Source of the DNA: Streptococcus uberis
GTDB lineage: Bacteria > Bacillota > Bacilli > Lactobacillales > Streptococcaceae
Reading direction: 5' to 3'
DNA length: 64,000 bases
Assembly (NCBI RefSeq): GCF_900475595.1
Contig: NZ_LS483397.1
Coordinates: 1,911,602-1,975,601, forward strand
Below are positions 46,718 through 57,939 of this stretch, piece by piece; position 1 is the stretch's first letter; each line of letters starts with the position of its first letter. A model generated the notes under the pieces. That model saw only the letters and a program-made list of their open reading frames with translations. It was not told the DNA's origin and searched no databases. The translations under genes were made by a program, and so were the position numbers.

Positions 46718-48001
46718 TTATTTGGGAAAGACAGTAAAATCAGACACTTCAGCAGTATTAAAAAAATCAAATCCAATAGCTAGAATATCTTCCAGACTAA
46801 GTCTATTTAAAATATCAGGAATATCAAAATAATTCACATCATCATTTAAAAATAAATGAAATTGATGAATTAATTGGTCAACTGAGTCTAGACTTTGTAT
46901 AAAATCGCCATAGATTTCCTTTTTCAAAAGGACTAAGTGATTCTCATTAAGGTCTTTTGATTTTTGAAACCTTTCCATTTTTTTTCTGATTTTACTAGAC
47001 ATTGCAATTGGTGCATTAGTTTCTAATGAAATAAGAACAAAAGAAAAATCATGTTGAATTTCAATTTCAATGTCGAAAGAATCATCAATTTTTCCGTCAT
47101 TGTACCAATCTTGGTAATTTTTTGACGTCCATCCAAATAACATTGCCAAAAATAATTTTAACCCAATTTTGTACTCCAAAATTGGAAAGTTTTGGTTTAA
47201 TTTTTTTCCTCTGTATCCAACAACTAATTTTGGAGTAATGACGTCCATATCAATCGAATTGGTTTTCACAATTGGATTATATGGTAACTGAGCAATTTTT
47301 GCTTGTGGTGGGCGTCTTCTCTTTAATGTTTCTTGACTTGCAAGAATATCTTGAAAAGTCTCTTCAATATTAATGTCACCCATAACGATTAAGGTCATAT
47401 TGGAAGCATGATAAAACTGGTTATAATTTCGTCTCAAAATTTCTAAACTTATCTCGGTAATGGAGGACTTTGTCCCAGCAATATCATTTGCTAAATCAGA
47501 ATTTGGAAATAAGTTTTGCAAAATACCGATGTAAGATTGATAATCAGGATCATCTAAATACATATCAATCTCTTGAGCAATGATTTTTTTCTCCTTATCA
47601 ATTGACTCAGCTGTAAAATGTGCTGAAACTACAAATTCTTGCAGTAGTTTTAGAGCTTCCTTGAAATTATCAGATGCTGAAAAATAGTAAGCTGTTTTTT
47701 CAAAAGTTGTAAAGGCATTTACATCTGCACCTAATTTTGTAAAGGCTAAGGAAACATCCTTTCCCTCATTATCTTCAAATACCTTATGTTCAAGAAAATG
47801 GGCAAGTCCTTTTGGATTAGAATAGTCTTTACATCTTACTGTAAATAAACTGTCAATAGATCCGTAATCCACTGTCAACATTGCTGACTTTTCAGAATAA
47901 CCTGGCTTATTAATAAGATATACTTGAAAATCATTTTTTAATTTAGAATAATAAATATCTTCACCAATTGATGGGTAACTAATTTTTCTAAGTTTGCTCA
48001 A
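46718..48001 (-). CDS. ymfH: M16-family zinc peptidase YmfH
   Basis: 427 residues with the inverted zinc motif HFLEH (GLAHFLEHKVFE, about 65-76) and the downstream glutamate in the DKEKKIIAQEIDMY segment, so it should be the active partner. It overlaps ymfF by 4 bp (ATGA) and probably forms a heterodimer with it. M16 proteins of this pair are associated with peptide processing or turnover; the substrate is not known. Confidence 0.9.
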   Translation of the reverse strand: MSKLRKISYPSIGEDIYYSKLKNDFQVYLINKPGYSEKSAMLTVDYGSIDSLFTVRCKDYSNPKGLAHFLEHKVFEDNEGKDVSLAFTKLGADVNAFTTFEKTAYYFSASDNFKEALKLLQEFVVSAHFTAESIDKEKKIIAQEIDMYLDDPDYQSYIGILQNLFPNSDLANDIAGTKSSITEISLEILRRNYNQFYHASNMTLIVMGDINIEETFQDILASQETLKRRRPPQAKIAQLPYNPIVKTNSIDMDVITPKLVVGYRGKKLNQNFPILEYKIGLKLFLAMLFGWTSKNYQDWYNDGKIDDSFDIEIEIQHDFSFVLISLETNAPIAMSSKIRKKMERFQKSKDLNENHLVLLKKEIYGDFIQSLDSVDQLIHQFHLFLNDDVNYFDIPDILNRLSLEDILAIGFDFFNTAEVSDFTVFPK

Positions 48002-49245
48002 TTATTTCCCTCCAAAAAGTATACGCTTTGTAATTTGATGTGATTAGCAGCCTTGACAATATCCGTTTTTTTCACATGGTTCAATTGTTTCAAAAATTTT
48101 TCTGGTGAAAATTCATTATTAATATGACTTGTTGTGTAAAAATTGTCAACTATTGCTTTACAGTAATCTTCCGACTGCTTTATATTGTTCACTAACATCA
48201 GTCTAGTTTTTTCAATAAGTTGACTTGAAAATCTTCCCATCTTTAAGTCATTCATTTCCTTTGTTATCAACTGTAAAGCTTTTGTTTTGTCATTCTTATC
48301 AATACCAGCAAAAACTTCCATCATTCCTGAGTAAGAATTCATCCGACTTCCAATCGAATAAGCTATCCCTTCCGTTTCTCTTATTTTTGTAAATAATTTC
48401 GAGTGCGAAAAAGAGCCAAGCAAACCATTAAGTAAGACCATTGAATGATAATTTTCTTTCATGTAATCAATTGGAATGAAATAAGCAAGTTCTAATATTG
48501 ATTGATTCAGTTCTTTACTTTCAATTTTTTCTCTAACAACATTGTTATAATCTTGGTGGTAGTAAAAATCTAATTTCTTTTGACGGGGTTCAAAAGGAAA
48601 CTGATGAAATAACTGCACAACTTTATAGTCATCGAAATCACCTAGAATATAGATATCAATTTGATCTTCTAACAACATACGATGATATTCCTGATAACTT
48701 GTGTAGGCTGTTTCCTTTTCAACAAGTTCCTTAGTACCAAATTTAGATAATTTCATATCATCATCATCGTAAAAAAGATCTTTTAACTGTAAAGAACTAT
48801 AATAGAACGAGTCTTCTTTATCAGTTTCAAGATAATTCATTAGATTATTTTTTTCAATTTCAAAGACCTTAGGTTGATACTGGGCAACAGAAATTAAAGG
48901 AGAAAAAATAATACCATTAAGAAAATCAATGACCTCTTCTAACAATTTTTCTCCTTGAAAAGTGTATTGATCTTGAATAAAAGTAATATCAATATCAACA
49001 ATATGAGTTTTACCTTTTACACTAACATTTGTACTTAAATTTGCTCCATATAGTTGAGCCAATTTTTCTCTAAATTGTTTTGAGGTTGGATATAACTCAT
49101 TTGCTGTTGATAACATTTGTGCTACTAAAATACGTTTCGCAACTAATTTTTGATTAAAATCTCCTGAGAACCTGAACGTAATATGATTAGTTTTAAATTT
49201 TTTAGTCTTTATAAGATGTAATTGGACACCATCAACGAGTTTCAT
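47998..49245 (-). CDS. ymfF: M16-family inactive subunit YmfF
   Basis: 415 residues with the M16 fold. The HxxEH zinc site is missing; the corresponding segment reads TANELYPTSKQFREKLAQLY. It keeps the FSGDFN-like start, the GSFSHSKLFTKIRETEGIAY substrate-binding region with its R/Y pair. It is the noncatalytic half of a YmfF/YmfH pair and the first gene of the run down to ecfT. Confidence 0.88.
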   Translation of the reverse strand: MKLVDGVQLHLIKTKKFKTNHITFRFSGDFNQKLVAKRILVAQMLSTANELYPTSKQFREKLAQLYGANLSTNVSVKGKTHIVDIDITFIQDQYTFQGEKLLEEVIDFLNGIIFSPLISVAQYQPKVFEIEKNNLMNYLETDKEDSFYYSSLQLKDLFYDDDDMKLSKFGTKELVEKETAYTSYQEYHRMLLEDQIDIYILGDFDDYKVVQLFHQFPFEPRQKKLDFYYHQDYNNVVREKIESKELNQSILELAYFIPIDYMKENYHSMVLLNGLLGSFSHSKLFTKIRETEGIAYSIGSRMNSYSGMMEVFAGIDKNDKTKALQLITKEMNDLKMGRFSSQLIEKTRLMLVNNIKQSEDYCKAIVDNFYTTSHINNEFSPEKFLKQLNHVKKTDIVKAANHIKLQSVYFLEGNN

Positions 49246-49313
49246 AATATTTCCTTAATATATAAGTCTGATTCTTTAAATTATACCATTTTTATTAATG
49301 ATGATTAAGACAT

Positions 49314-49344
49314 AGGTACATTTTTACAATCTTGTAAAAATGTA
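49314..49344. repeat. Long palindrome with TTTACA-N4-TGTAAA between ymfF and yaaA
   Basis: ACATTTTTACAA-TC-TTGTAAAAATGT has 12-bp perfect arms around 49319-49344 and contains TTTACA-ATCT-TGTAAA. The rest of this 375-base gap shows an imperfect hairpin (AAAAGCCTGAA...TTCAGGACTTTT, about 49415-49462) and the yaaA promoter; I see no gene there. Confidence 0.6.
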
Positions 49345-49580
49345 AACATACCATATCAACTATTTTCTAATCTTTTAGATAAATCAAAACATGCTAACAA
49401 GATTTTAGTCTAAAAAAAGCCTGAAAAGAGTAATAGAAAAAACTCGAATTCAGGACTTTTATTCTTAAAAATACTGAAAATATTATAACATAAAATATTT
49501 CCTTTGGAAACAAATTGATTAGAAGAAGTCCAATACTAACATTTTTATCCCATTTCTTAATACTAATTACTTTCAATTTA

Positions 49581-49589
49581 TGCTATAAT
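49581..49589 (+). promoter_or_regulatory. Extended -10 promoter of yaaA-recF
   Basis: TGCTATAAT (TATAAT 49584-49589), about 30 nt before the yaaA ATG; the -35 is weak. Confidence 0.55.
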
Positions 49590-49620
49590 GACTTGAATTA
49601 GTGCAAATGGAGACAATAAA

Positions 49621-50010
49621 ATGGAATATAAATTATTTACAGAGTTTATTACCTTACAAGCTCTTTTAAAAGAATTAGGAATTATTCAAAGTGGTGGTGC
49701 AATCAAAAGTTTTCTCAATGGAACAACTGTTTTAGTTAATGGTACGGATGAAAAAAGGCGTGGCAAAAAATTGAGAATTGGTGATGTAATAAGGATACCC
49801 TCACAAAATATTGAAATCATCATCGTAGAACCCTCTGATGACGAAATGAAAAAGCGCATAGAAGATCAAAAAGAAAAAGAGCGTGTATCAAAATTAGTTA
49901 AAGAATTAAACCAGAATAAAAAAAGTAAAGTTAATCAAACCATTAATACAACTACTAAAACAAAATCAGATGCAAAAAATCGTAAACCTGTCCGTTTCCC
50001 TGGTACTTAA
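49621..50010 (+). CDS. yaaA: S4-domain RNA-binding protein YaaA
   Basis: 129 residues. An S4-like fold ([22 protein letters not shown]...[21 protein letters not shown]) is followed by a highly charged Lys-rich tail. YaaA-type proteins sit before recF in many Firmicutes and are linked to 50S subunit assembly. It ends 2 nt before recF, so the two are cotranscribed. Confidence 0.88.
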   Translation: MEYKLFTEFITLQALLKELGIIQSGGAIKSFLNGTTVLVNGTDEKRRGKKLRIGDVIRIPSQNIEIIIVEPSDDEMKKRIEDQKEKERVSKLVKELNQNKKSKVNQTINTTTKTKSDAKNRKPVRFPGT

Positions 50011-50012
50011 CA

Positions 50013-51107
50013 ATGTGGATTAAAGAACTTCAACTTAGAAATTTTCGCAATTATGGTACAGTTGATACTGAATTTTCTCCAGGATTAAATGTTTTCATTG
50101 GAAATAACGCCCAAGGGAAAACCAATTTTCTTGAGGCTATCTATTTTTTAGCACTTACACGAAGTCACAGAACAAGAACTGATAAAGAACTAATTCAATT
50201 TTCCAAAAATAATTTACAGTTAATTGGCAAATTGAACCGAATCAGTGGAGCCTTAAGTTTAGAATTACAATTATCTGACAAAGGTCGTATAACAAAAATA
50301 AATGCCTTAAAACAAGCTCGACTTTCTGATTATATTGGAACGATGATGGTTGTCCTCTTTGCACCAGAAGATTTACAACTTGTCAAAGGTGCTCCTAGTC
50401 TAAGACGAAAGTTTATTGATATAGATTTAGGTCAAATAAAACCCATTTATTTATCAGATTTATCCAACTATAACTATGTTTTAAAGCAACGTAATACTTA
50501 TTTAAAAACAATCTCAACTATCAATTCTGACTTTTTATCTGTATTGGATGAACAATTAGCCGACTATGGAAGCAAAGTTATTAAACATCGAATAGATTTT
50601 ATTGGAGAGCTCACCCGTGAAGCTAATAAACATCATGAAGCAATCTCAAATGGACTTGAATCTTTAATAATCACTTATGAATCTTCAGTCACTCAACAAG
50701 ATCATCAAACCATTAAAGAAGCCTTTCTACTGAATCTTCAAAAAAATAGACAAAGAGATATATTTAAAAAGAACACTAGTATTGGACCTCATCGTGATGA
50801 TATTCACTTTTTTATCAATGACATGAATGCCAATTTTGCTAGTCAAGGCCAACATAGAAGTCTTATTCTTTCATTAAAAATGGCTGAAGTTAGTTTGATG
50901 AAAGAAATGACTGGAGATAATCCTATATTATTGCTTGATGATGTTATGAGTGAACTAGATAATACCAGACAAATAAAATTACTTGAAACTGTCATAAATG
51001 AAAATGTTCAAACCTTTATTACGACAACAAGTTTAGATCACCTTCTTCATCTGCCAGATAAAATTAAAACTTTTCACGTCAATCAGGGCACATTAAAAGC
51101 AGACTAA
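50013..51107 (+). CDS. recF: DNA replication/repair protein RecF
   Basis: 364 residues, an SMC-like ATPase with Walker [16 protein letters not shown] (about 30-44), signature [16 protein letters not shown] and Walker [13 protein letters not shown]. It loads RecA onto gapped DNA with RecO/RecR. Here it is not next to dnaA-dnaN-gyrB but on the other side of the origin, as usual for streptococci. The stop codon is in the terminator stem. Confidence 0.96.
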   Translation: MWIKELQLRNFRNYGTVDTEFSPGLNVFIGNNAQGKTNFLEAIYFLALTRSHRTRTDKELIQFSKNNLQLIGKLNRISGALSLELQLSDKGRITKINALKQARLSDYIGTMMVVLFAPEDLQLVKGAPSLRRKFIDIDLGQIKPIYLSDLSNYNYVLKQRNTYLKTISTINSDFLSVLDEQLADYGSKVIKHRIDFIGELTREANKHHEAISNGLESLIITYESSVTQQDHQTIKEAFLLNLQKNRQRDIFKKNTSIGPHRDDIHFFINDMNANFASQGQHRSLILSLKMAEVSLMKEMTGDNPILLLDDVMSELDNTRQIKLLETVINENVQTFITTTSLDHLLHLPDKIKTFHVNQGTLKAD

Positions 51108-51121
51108 ATAGTCTGCTTTTA
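51094..51121. terminator. Bidirectional terminator after recF
   Basis: TAAAAGCAGACT-AAAT-AGTCTGCTTTTA, a 12-bp perfect stem. Confidence 0.85.
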
Positions 51122-51982
51122 AGCTTTTACAATGCCTAATAAAACGGCACCTATTACAAAGAAAATAATACCTGTAATTACCCAACGCATTTCATTTTTA
51201 GTCTTTTCCTCACCTAAAAATAAAATACCACCAATAATAGAAATAATCGCTCCTAACTGAGAAAAACTAAATGCAATCGCAAGACCAGCTTTTGAAGCAG
51301 CCAATAGCATGAAAATATTTCCAATTCCCCAAAGAATACCTACAAGAGAATTTTTTAAAACAATCTGATCAAAGCTGAGATTAAATTTCATAAATAGGCT
51401 AGCACCTAAAACCATACCAATAGCCATTGGTAATAAAACAGATATTAAATCAAATTTCATGATGTTATTAAATAATACAACATAAGAAACATACCCTAAA
51501 GTGGAATAGGTAAGTGATCTAAATCCTTTGGTATAGTCACGAATAACTTTTTTTTCACTGTAAATTGAATCTTGCTTACTTGAAAAATAGAATCCTATTA
51601 CTAACAGCAAAAGCGCAATACTACCTAAGATAAACTGAAAAGAGCTAGTCCATTCTCCAAATGCAATAACACCAATTAAACTTCCCAATACAAGTTGGGA
51701 GCCACTAGATAAAGGATTTGCAACAGAAACACCCATATATTTCATCGCGTGGAATTGACCATTCTGTCCAACTGACCATAATAAACCACCTAATATTCCA
51801 AAAATCCACAAATTGGTAGACATTTCTGGCTTTGCAATTAGCCAAACGAGACTGGCAAATAAAAAGGCACCTAAGGTCATTCCAAAAGTTTGTTGACTAG
51901 GTTTACCACCAATCTTATTACTAACAAAACCAATACTTCCCCATGCAAACATTGGTACTAATGCAAAAAGTATTCCTTCCAT
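51119..51982 (-). CDS. GRP-family sugar transporter (GlcU/RhaT-like)
   Basis: 287 residues, ten hydrophobic helices with the glucose/ribose porter family features: N-terminal FAWGSIGFVSNKIGGKP, WSVGQNGQFHAMKYMGVSVA and a C-terminal GAIISIIGGILFLGEEKT. Family members take up glucose or ribose by proton symport. ATG 51982 follows GGGAG; the in-frame upstream codons lack a ribosome site. It is monocistronic. The sugar is not certain. Confidence 0.85.
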   Translation of the reverse strand: MEGILFALVPMFAWGSIGFVSNKIGGKPSQQTFGMTLGAFLFASLVWLIAKPEMSTNLWIFGILGGLLWSVGQNGQFHAMKYMGVSVANPLSSGSQLVLGSLIGVIAFGEWTSSFQFILGSIALLLLVIGFYFSSKQDSIYSEKKVIRDYTKGFRSLTYSTLGYVSYVVLFNNIMKFDLISVLLPMAIGMVLGASLFMKFNLSFDQIVLKNSLVGILWGIGNIFMLLAASKAGLAIAFSFSQLGAIISIIGGILFLGEEKTKNEMRWVITGIIFFVIGAVLLGIVKA

Positions 51983-52118
51983 GATTCTCCCTTTACAATA
52001 AACTTTACTAAAAATTGACAAGATTTACAATAAAATTGACATTATCGTCAACCTTAAATAGTTGTCTTGAAAGCTTATTATAACTAAAATTGTATTATTA
52101 AGCAAGATAAGATAATTA

Positions 52119-52151
52119 AAAAAAGCTAGTCATGTGAAAAGAACTAGCTTT
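52119..52151 (-). terminator. guaB terminator
   Basis: AAAGCTAGT...ACTAGCTTT stem (9 bp, 13-nt loop) with TTTTTTT on the minus strand. Confidence 0.8.
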
Positions 52152-52169
52152 ACATATTTAATCTACGTT

Positions 52170-53696
<1,527 letters not shown>

Positions 53697-53715
53697 CTAT
53701 TTTTTTATTGTAACT

Positions 53716-53744
53716 ATCATAACACGCTAATTTAATTTGTCAAT
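53716..53744 (-). promoter_or_regulatory. guaB promoter
   Basis: Minus strand TTGACA (53744-53739), 17-bp spacer, TGTTATGAT extended -10 (TATGAT 53721-53716). Confidence 0.7.
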
Positions 53745-53856
53745 AAATAGTTGTTATTCTTTTAAAACTCACCTTAAATCAGTAATTATTATTCGGGATT
53801 ATGGTTGTTTTTATAAAAAAAATGATTTTATAATATATAATGTTCGGAAATAGAAA

Positions 53857-53886
53857 AGAGTTCTAAATATTTTTATCTAGAACTCT
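53857..53886 (-). terminator. trpS terminator
   Basis: AGAGTTCTA / TAGAACTCT, 9-bp stem, 12-nt loop, short U-run (TTTTC) on the minus strand. Confidence 0.65.
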
Positions 53887-53891
53887 AAATT

Positions 53892-54914
53892 TTAAAAGTA
53901 ATTAATTCCCATTGCTGCCTTAACTTCTGATAATGTTTGAGAAGCAACTTCACGCGCAGAACAGCTACCTTTTTTCAACATATTAAAAACTTCGCCCATA
54001 TCTTTAGCATACTCTAAACGACGTTTCCTTATTGGTGATAGCTCTCGTTCCAGAACTTCCAAAAGGTATTTTTTAGTTTTTACATCTCCTAAACCACCGC
54101 TTTGATATTGCTCTTTCATTAATTGGATAGTTTCTAAATCTTCATCTTTACCAAAAATATCTAAATAATAGAAAACCATATTCCCTTCGATTTGTCCAGG
54201 GTCCTCTACACGAATATGATTAGGGTCAGTATACATACTCATAACTTTTTTTCTGACGGTATCGAAATCATCAGATAAATATATTCCATTTCCTAACGAT
54301 TTAGACATTTTAGCATTGCCATCCAAACCAGGTAAGCGACCGGCTCTCTCATTTTCTGGATAAATACCTTCTGGTTCAATTAAACATGATGTCTTATAGG
54401 TGTTGTTAAAACTTCTAACTATTTCTCTTGTTTGTTCAATCATAGGTTTCTGATCGTTACCAACTGGTACAAAATTTGCTTTAAAAGCAGTAATATCTGC
54501 GGCTTGAGAAATTGGATATACTAAAAAACCACTTGGAATACTTTCACCAAAACCTTTTTGAGCAATTTCTGTTTTGACAGTAGGATTCCGTTCAAGACGT
54601 GCGAGCGAAACTAAATTCATGTAGTACATGGTTAATTCAGCTAGTTCTGGAATTTGGCTTTGAATAAAGATAGTTGATTTAGAAGGATCCAAACCTACAG
54701 ATAAATAATCCAATGCTACATTTCCAATGGATTCCTGGATTTTTTCAGATTCTTTTGCATGATCTGTTAAAGCTTGTTGATCAGCTAAAAAAACAAACAT
54801 TTTATACTTTTCTTCATTTTGCAAGATAACACGATTTTTTAAACTTCCAACATAATGACCAAGATGTAATTTACCAGTTGGTCTATCTCCTGTTAAAATA
54901 ACGGGTTTTGACAT
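53892..54914 (-). CDS. trpS: Tryptophanyl-tRNA synthetase
   Basis: 340 residues, class Ic. HIGH-type HLGH at 17-20 ([13 protein letters not shown]) and KMSKS loop [12 protein letters not shown]. It charges tRNA-Trp. Its expression should be set by the T-box riboswitch in front, which reads uncharged tRNA-Trp. SD AAAGGAG; the start is ATG 54914. Confidence 0.97.
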   Translation of the reverse strand: MSKPVILTGDRPTGKLHLGHYVGSLKNRVILQNEEKYKMFVFLADQQALTDHAKESEKIQESIGNVALDYLSVGLDPSKSTIFIQSQIPELAELTMYYMNLVSLARLERNPTVKTEIAQKGFGESIPSGFLVYPISQAADITAFKANFVPVGNDQKPMIEQTREIVRSFNNTYKTSCLIEPEGIYPENERAGRLPGLDGNAKMSKSLGNGIYLSDDFDTVRKKVMSMYTDPNHIRVEDPGQIEGNMVFYYLDIFGKDEDLETIQLMKEQYQSGGLGDVKTKKYLLEVLERELSPIRKRRLEYAKDMGEVFNMLKKGSCSAREVASQTLSEVKAAMGINYF

Positions 54915-54930
54915 TTCATACTCCTTTTAC

Positions 54931-55145
54931 AAAAAAAAACTCACGCAAAAAACTGCGTGAGGGCGTTATTACTCAATGACGCGGTGCCACCTCAAATTAA
55001 TATCATACTAGATATTATCTCATCTTCTCTAACAAGAAGTTGTACGATAAGGTGCACAAAACCTGAGAGTTATTGGTTCCTCTCACGAAACATTAGCCCA
55101 TTTCACTTTTTCTACTGCTAATTTTCAGCAACCATTAGCTCTCTA
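54931..55145 (-). promoter_or_regulatory. T-box riboswitch controlling trpS
   Basis: The minus strand holds the conserved T-box GAGGTGGCACCGCG (54993-54980) followed by the terminator CTCACGCA...TGCGTGAG (54961-54940) and a long U-run just before trpS. Upstream is a large stem I region starting AGAGAG at 55144. T-boxes bind uncharged tRNA through a specifier codon; given the gene this should be tRNA-Trp. I could not place the UGG specifier with certainty. Confidence 0.9.
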
Positions 55146-55181
55146 AAAATAGTTAAAAAGTTACTCATCTAATTCAAAATT

Positions 55182-55210
55182 ATTTTATGAAAATTCAAGG
55201 AATTTGTCAA
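55182..55210 (-). promoter_or_regulatory. trpS T-box promoter
   Basis: Minus strand TTGACA (55210-55205), 17-bp spacer, TAAAAT (55187-55182), just upstream of the T-box. Confidence 0.75.
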
Positions 55211-55310
55211 CTTTGATTTTTTTTATGAAATTACCTTGACTCCTTTGGTTACTTTAAGAGATAATAAATGTCGGCTATACTATTATCAATTTAAAAAGGA
55301 GAATAAAGAG

Positions 55311-56183
55311 ATGAAAAATAGGATAATTGATATCCTATATGTGACACTGGGATCTTTTATCACAGCAATTGGATTTAATACAATGTTTGTACATAATAAT
55401 ATTGCCTCTGGTGGTATGGTAGGAATTTCAGTCGTTGTAAAAGAATTATTTGGCATTAGTCCATCCCTCTTTTTAATGGTTAGCAACATTCCGTTATTAA
55501 TTTTATGTTATTTCTTTTTAGGTAAACCAACTTTCATAAAAACGCTTTATGGTTCATGGATTTATCCCATAGCAATTAGATTAACAAATTTTTTACCAAC
55601 TTTAACACATAATCAATTACTTGCTTCTATTTTCGGAGGAATTATTGTTGGAATAGGAATTGGTCTAGTGTTCTGGGGAAATTCTTCTACGGGTGGAACA
55701 GGTATTTTAACTCAAATTTTACATAAATATTCGCCATTGACACTAGGAGTTTCTATGACAATAATTGATGGTATTAGTGTTCTAATGGGCTTTATGGCAC
55801 TATCAGCCGATGATGTTATGTACTCTACTATTGGTTTGTTTGTTGTGGGTTATGTCATAACAATCATGGAAAATGGTTTTGATTCCTCTAAGAATGTCAT
55901 GATAATCTCAAAAGAATTCCAAATTATTAAAGATTATATTACTAAGGAAATGGACAGAGGGGTAACAAAAATTCCAATTCGAGGTGGGTATACAACTTCG
56001 GATAAAATTATGTTAATGGCCGTAGTTTCAACTTATGAACTTCCTAGCCTACAAGAAAAAATACTTGAAATAGATGATACCGCATTTGTTGTAGTCATGC
56101 CTGCTTCTCAAGTCGTTGGTCGTGGGTTCAGCGTTACAAAACACTATAAACGTGAAGATGAAGATGTCCTATTGCCTATGTAG
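55311..56183 (+). CDS. YitT-family membrane protein (DUF161 + DUF2179), paralogue 4
   Basis: 290 residues with about five membrane helices (NSSTGGTGI loop) and a C-terminal DUF2179 (MDRGVTKIPIRGGYTTS, DDTAFVVVMPASQV). Unlike the three copies after aspS, its DUF2179 has no GEGAYS or cognate motif, and it is a single gene 50 kb away, so it is the most divergent paralogue. Start ATG 55311 with AGGAG. A terminator follows. Function unknown. Confidence 0.85.
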   Translation: MKNRIIDILYVTLGSFITAIGFNTMFVHNNIASGGMVGISVVVKELFGISPSLFLMVSNIPLLILCYFFLGKPTFIKTLYGSWIYPIAIRLTNFLPTLTHNQLLASIFGGIIVGIGIGLVFWGNSSTGGTGILTQILHKYSPLTLGVSMTIIDGISVLMGFMALSADDVMYSTIGLFVVGYVITIMENGFDSSKNVMIISKEFQIIKDYITKEMDRGVTKIPIRGGYTTSDKIMLMAVVSTYELPSLQEKILEIDDTAFVVVMPASQVVGRGFSVTKHYKREDEDVLLPM

Positions 56184-56188
56184 TTCTT

Positions 56189-56222
56189 AGCCCCTTTCTG
56201 ATTGATAATTGGGGCTTTTTTA
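56189..56222 (+). terminator. Terminator after YitT paralogue 4
   Basis: AGCCCC (56189-56194) pairs with GGGGCT (56211-56216), followed by TTTTT. Confidence 0.7.
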
Positions 56223-56261
56223 GGTACAATGAAGTTTAGATAAATATTAAGAGGTGAAAAA

Positions 56262-57881
56262 TTGCTTACAGTTTCTGATGTGTCACTACGTTTTAGTGAT
56301 CGTAAACTTTTCGATGAAGTCAATATCAAATTTACTTCAGGAAATACTTATGGATTAATAGGAGCAAATGGTGCCGGAAAATCCACTTTTTTAAAAATAT
56401 TAGCTGGAGACATTGAACCCACAACGGGGCATATTTCTCTAGGTCAAGATGAGCGGCTTTCCGTTCTTCGTCAAAATCATTTTGATTACGAAGATGAACG
56501 AGCTATTGATGTTGTTATTATGGGAAATGAACAACTCTATAACATTATGAAAGAAAAAGATGCCATCTATATGAAAGAAGATTTTTCAGAAGAAGATGGT
56601 GTCCGAGCCGCCGAATTAGAAGGACAATTTGCAGAACTTGGCGGTTGGGAAGCTGAAAGTGAAGCGGCTCAGCTCTTACAAAATTTAAATATTTCTGAGG
56701 ATCTCCATTATCAAACCATGAGCGAACTAGCAAATGGTGACAAGGTTAAGGTATTACTTGCAAAAGCTTTGTTTGGTAAACCTGATGTTTTATTATTAGA
56801 CGAACCTACCAATGGACTTGATATTCAATCAATTGCATGGTTAGAAGAATTTTTAATTGATTTTGAAAATACAGTAATTGTTGTATCCCATGACCGACAT
56901 TTTTTAAATAAAGTTTGTACACACATGGCTGACTTAGATTTTGGTAAAATCAAATTATTTGTTGGCAATTACGATTTTTGGAAACAATCATCTGAATTGG
57001 CTGCACGGTTACAAGCTGATCGTAATGCAAAAGCTGAAGAAAAAATTAAAGAACTTCAAGAATTTGTTGCTCGTTTCTCAGCCAATGCCTCTAAATCAAA
57101 ACAAGCAACGTCTCGTAAAAAAATGCTTGATAAGATTGAATTAGAAGAAATTGTGCCATCTAGTCGTAAATACCCATTTATCAATTTTAAAGCTGAACGT
57201 GAAATGGGTAATGATTTTCTAACAGTTGAAAACCTATCTGTTACCATTGATGGTGAAAAAATTCTAGATAACATCAGTTTCATTCTAAGACCGGGTGATA
57301 AAGCGGCACTTATTGGACAAAATGATATTCAAACGACTGCATTAATGAGAGCATTAATGGATGATATTGAATATGAAGGGACGATAAAATGGGGTGTCAC
57401 AACTAGTCGATCCTATCTTCCAAAAGACAATTCACGCGATTTTTCTACGGGCGAAACCATATTAGAATGGTTACGTCAATTTGCCGCAAAAGGTGAGGAT
57501 GATGATACATTCTTACGTGGTTTCTTAGGAAGAATGCTTTTCTCAGGTGATGAAGTTAACAAATCTGTCAACGTTCTTTCTGGTGGAGAAAAAGTTCGCG
57601 TCATGTTATCCAAATTAATGTTATTAAAATCAAATGTTTTAATTTTGGATGATCCGACAAACCACTTAGACCTAGAATCAATCTCAAGTCTGAACGATGG
57701 AATAAAAGATTTTAAAGAATCTGTTATTTTTGCTAGTCATGATCATGAGTTTATTCAAACTATTGCTAACCACATCATTGTTATTTCAAAAAATGGTGTC
57801 ATCGATCGCATTGACGAAACTTATGATGAATTCCTTGAAAATGAAGAAGTTCAAGCAAAAGTTGCTGAACTTTGGAAATAA
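56262..57881 (+). CDS. ABC-F family ATPase (YkpA/YbiT type)
   Basis: 539 residues, two ABC domains in one chain without membrane helices, joined by a Lys/Glu-rich linker (about 240-290), the ABC-F layout. Domain 1 has Walker A GANGAGKST (34-42), signature-like ELANGDKVKVLLA and Walker B DEPTNGLD. Domain 2 has LSGGEKVRVM and DDPTNHLD, but its Walker A reads GQNDIQTT, lacking the lysine. ABC-F proteins act at the ribosome. Start is TTG 56262 with AGAGG. No antibiotic-resistance role can be claimed. Confidence 0.92.
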   Translation: MLTVSDVSLRFSDRKLFDEVNIKFTSGNTYGLIGANGAGKSTFLKILAGDIEPTTGHISLGQDERLSVLRQNHFDYEDERAIDVVIMGNEQLYNIMKEKDAIYMKEDFSEEDGVRAAELEGQFAELGGWEAESEAAQLLQNLNISEDLHYQTMSELANGDKVKVLLAKALFGKPDVLLLDEPTNGLDIQSIAWLEEFLIDFENTVIVVSHDRHFLNKVCTHMADLDFGKIKLFVGNYDFWKQSSELAARLQADRNAKAEEKIKELQEFVARFSANASKSKQATSRKKMLDKIELEEIVPSSRKYPFINFKAEREMGNDFLTVENLSVTIDGEKILDNISFILRPGDKAALIGQNDIQTTALMRALMDDIEYEGTIKWGVTTSRSYLPKDNSRDFSTGETILEWLRQFAAKGEDDDTFLRGFLGRMLFSGDEVNKSVNVLSGGEKVRVMLSKLMLLKSNVLILDDPTNHLDLESISSLNDGIKDFKESVIFASHDHEFIQTIANHIIVISKNGVIDRIDETYDEFLENEEVQAKVAELWK

Positions 57882-57882
57882 A

Positions 57883-57916
57883 AAGAATAAGGCTAATAGG
57901 CCTTATTCTTTTTTAA
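57883..57916 (+). terminator. Terminator after the ABC-F gene
   Basis: AAAAAGAATAAGGC-TAATA-GGCCTTATTCTTTTTT, a stem of about 13 bp with a T-run. Confidence 0.88.
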
Positions 57917-57939
57917 AATACAATTTGAAAGATTTCAAT

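Noticed and set aside
49394..49576. 60-residue open frame on the minus strand between ymfF and yaaA
   Set aside because: No SD, AT-rich composition, overlaps an imperfect hairpin; no family resemblance seen.
52128..52150. Fourth parS site near the guaB terminator (CATGTGAAAAGAAC)
   Set aside because: Only the right half resembles parS; the left half is absent and the sequence is the terminator loop.
55236..55310. Upstream extension of YitT paralogue 4
   Set aside because: The extra codons precede a clear AGGAG-ATG at 55311 and overlap the promoter region.
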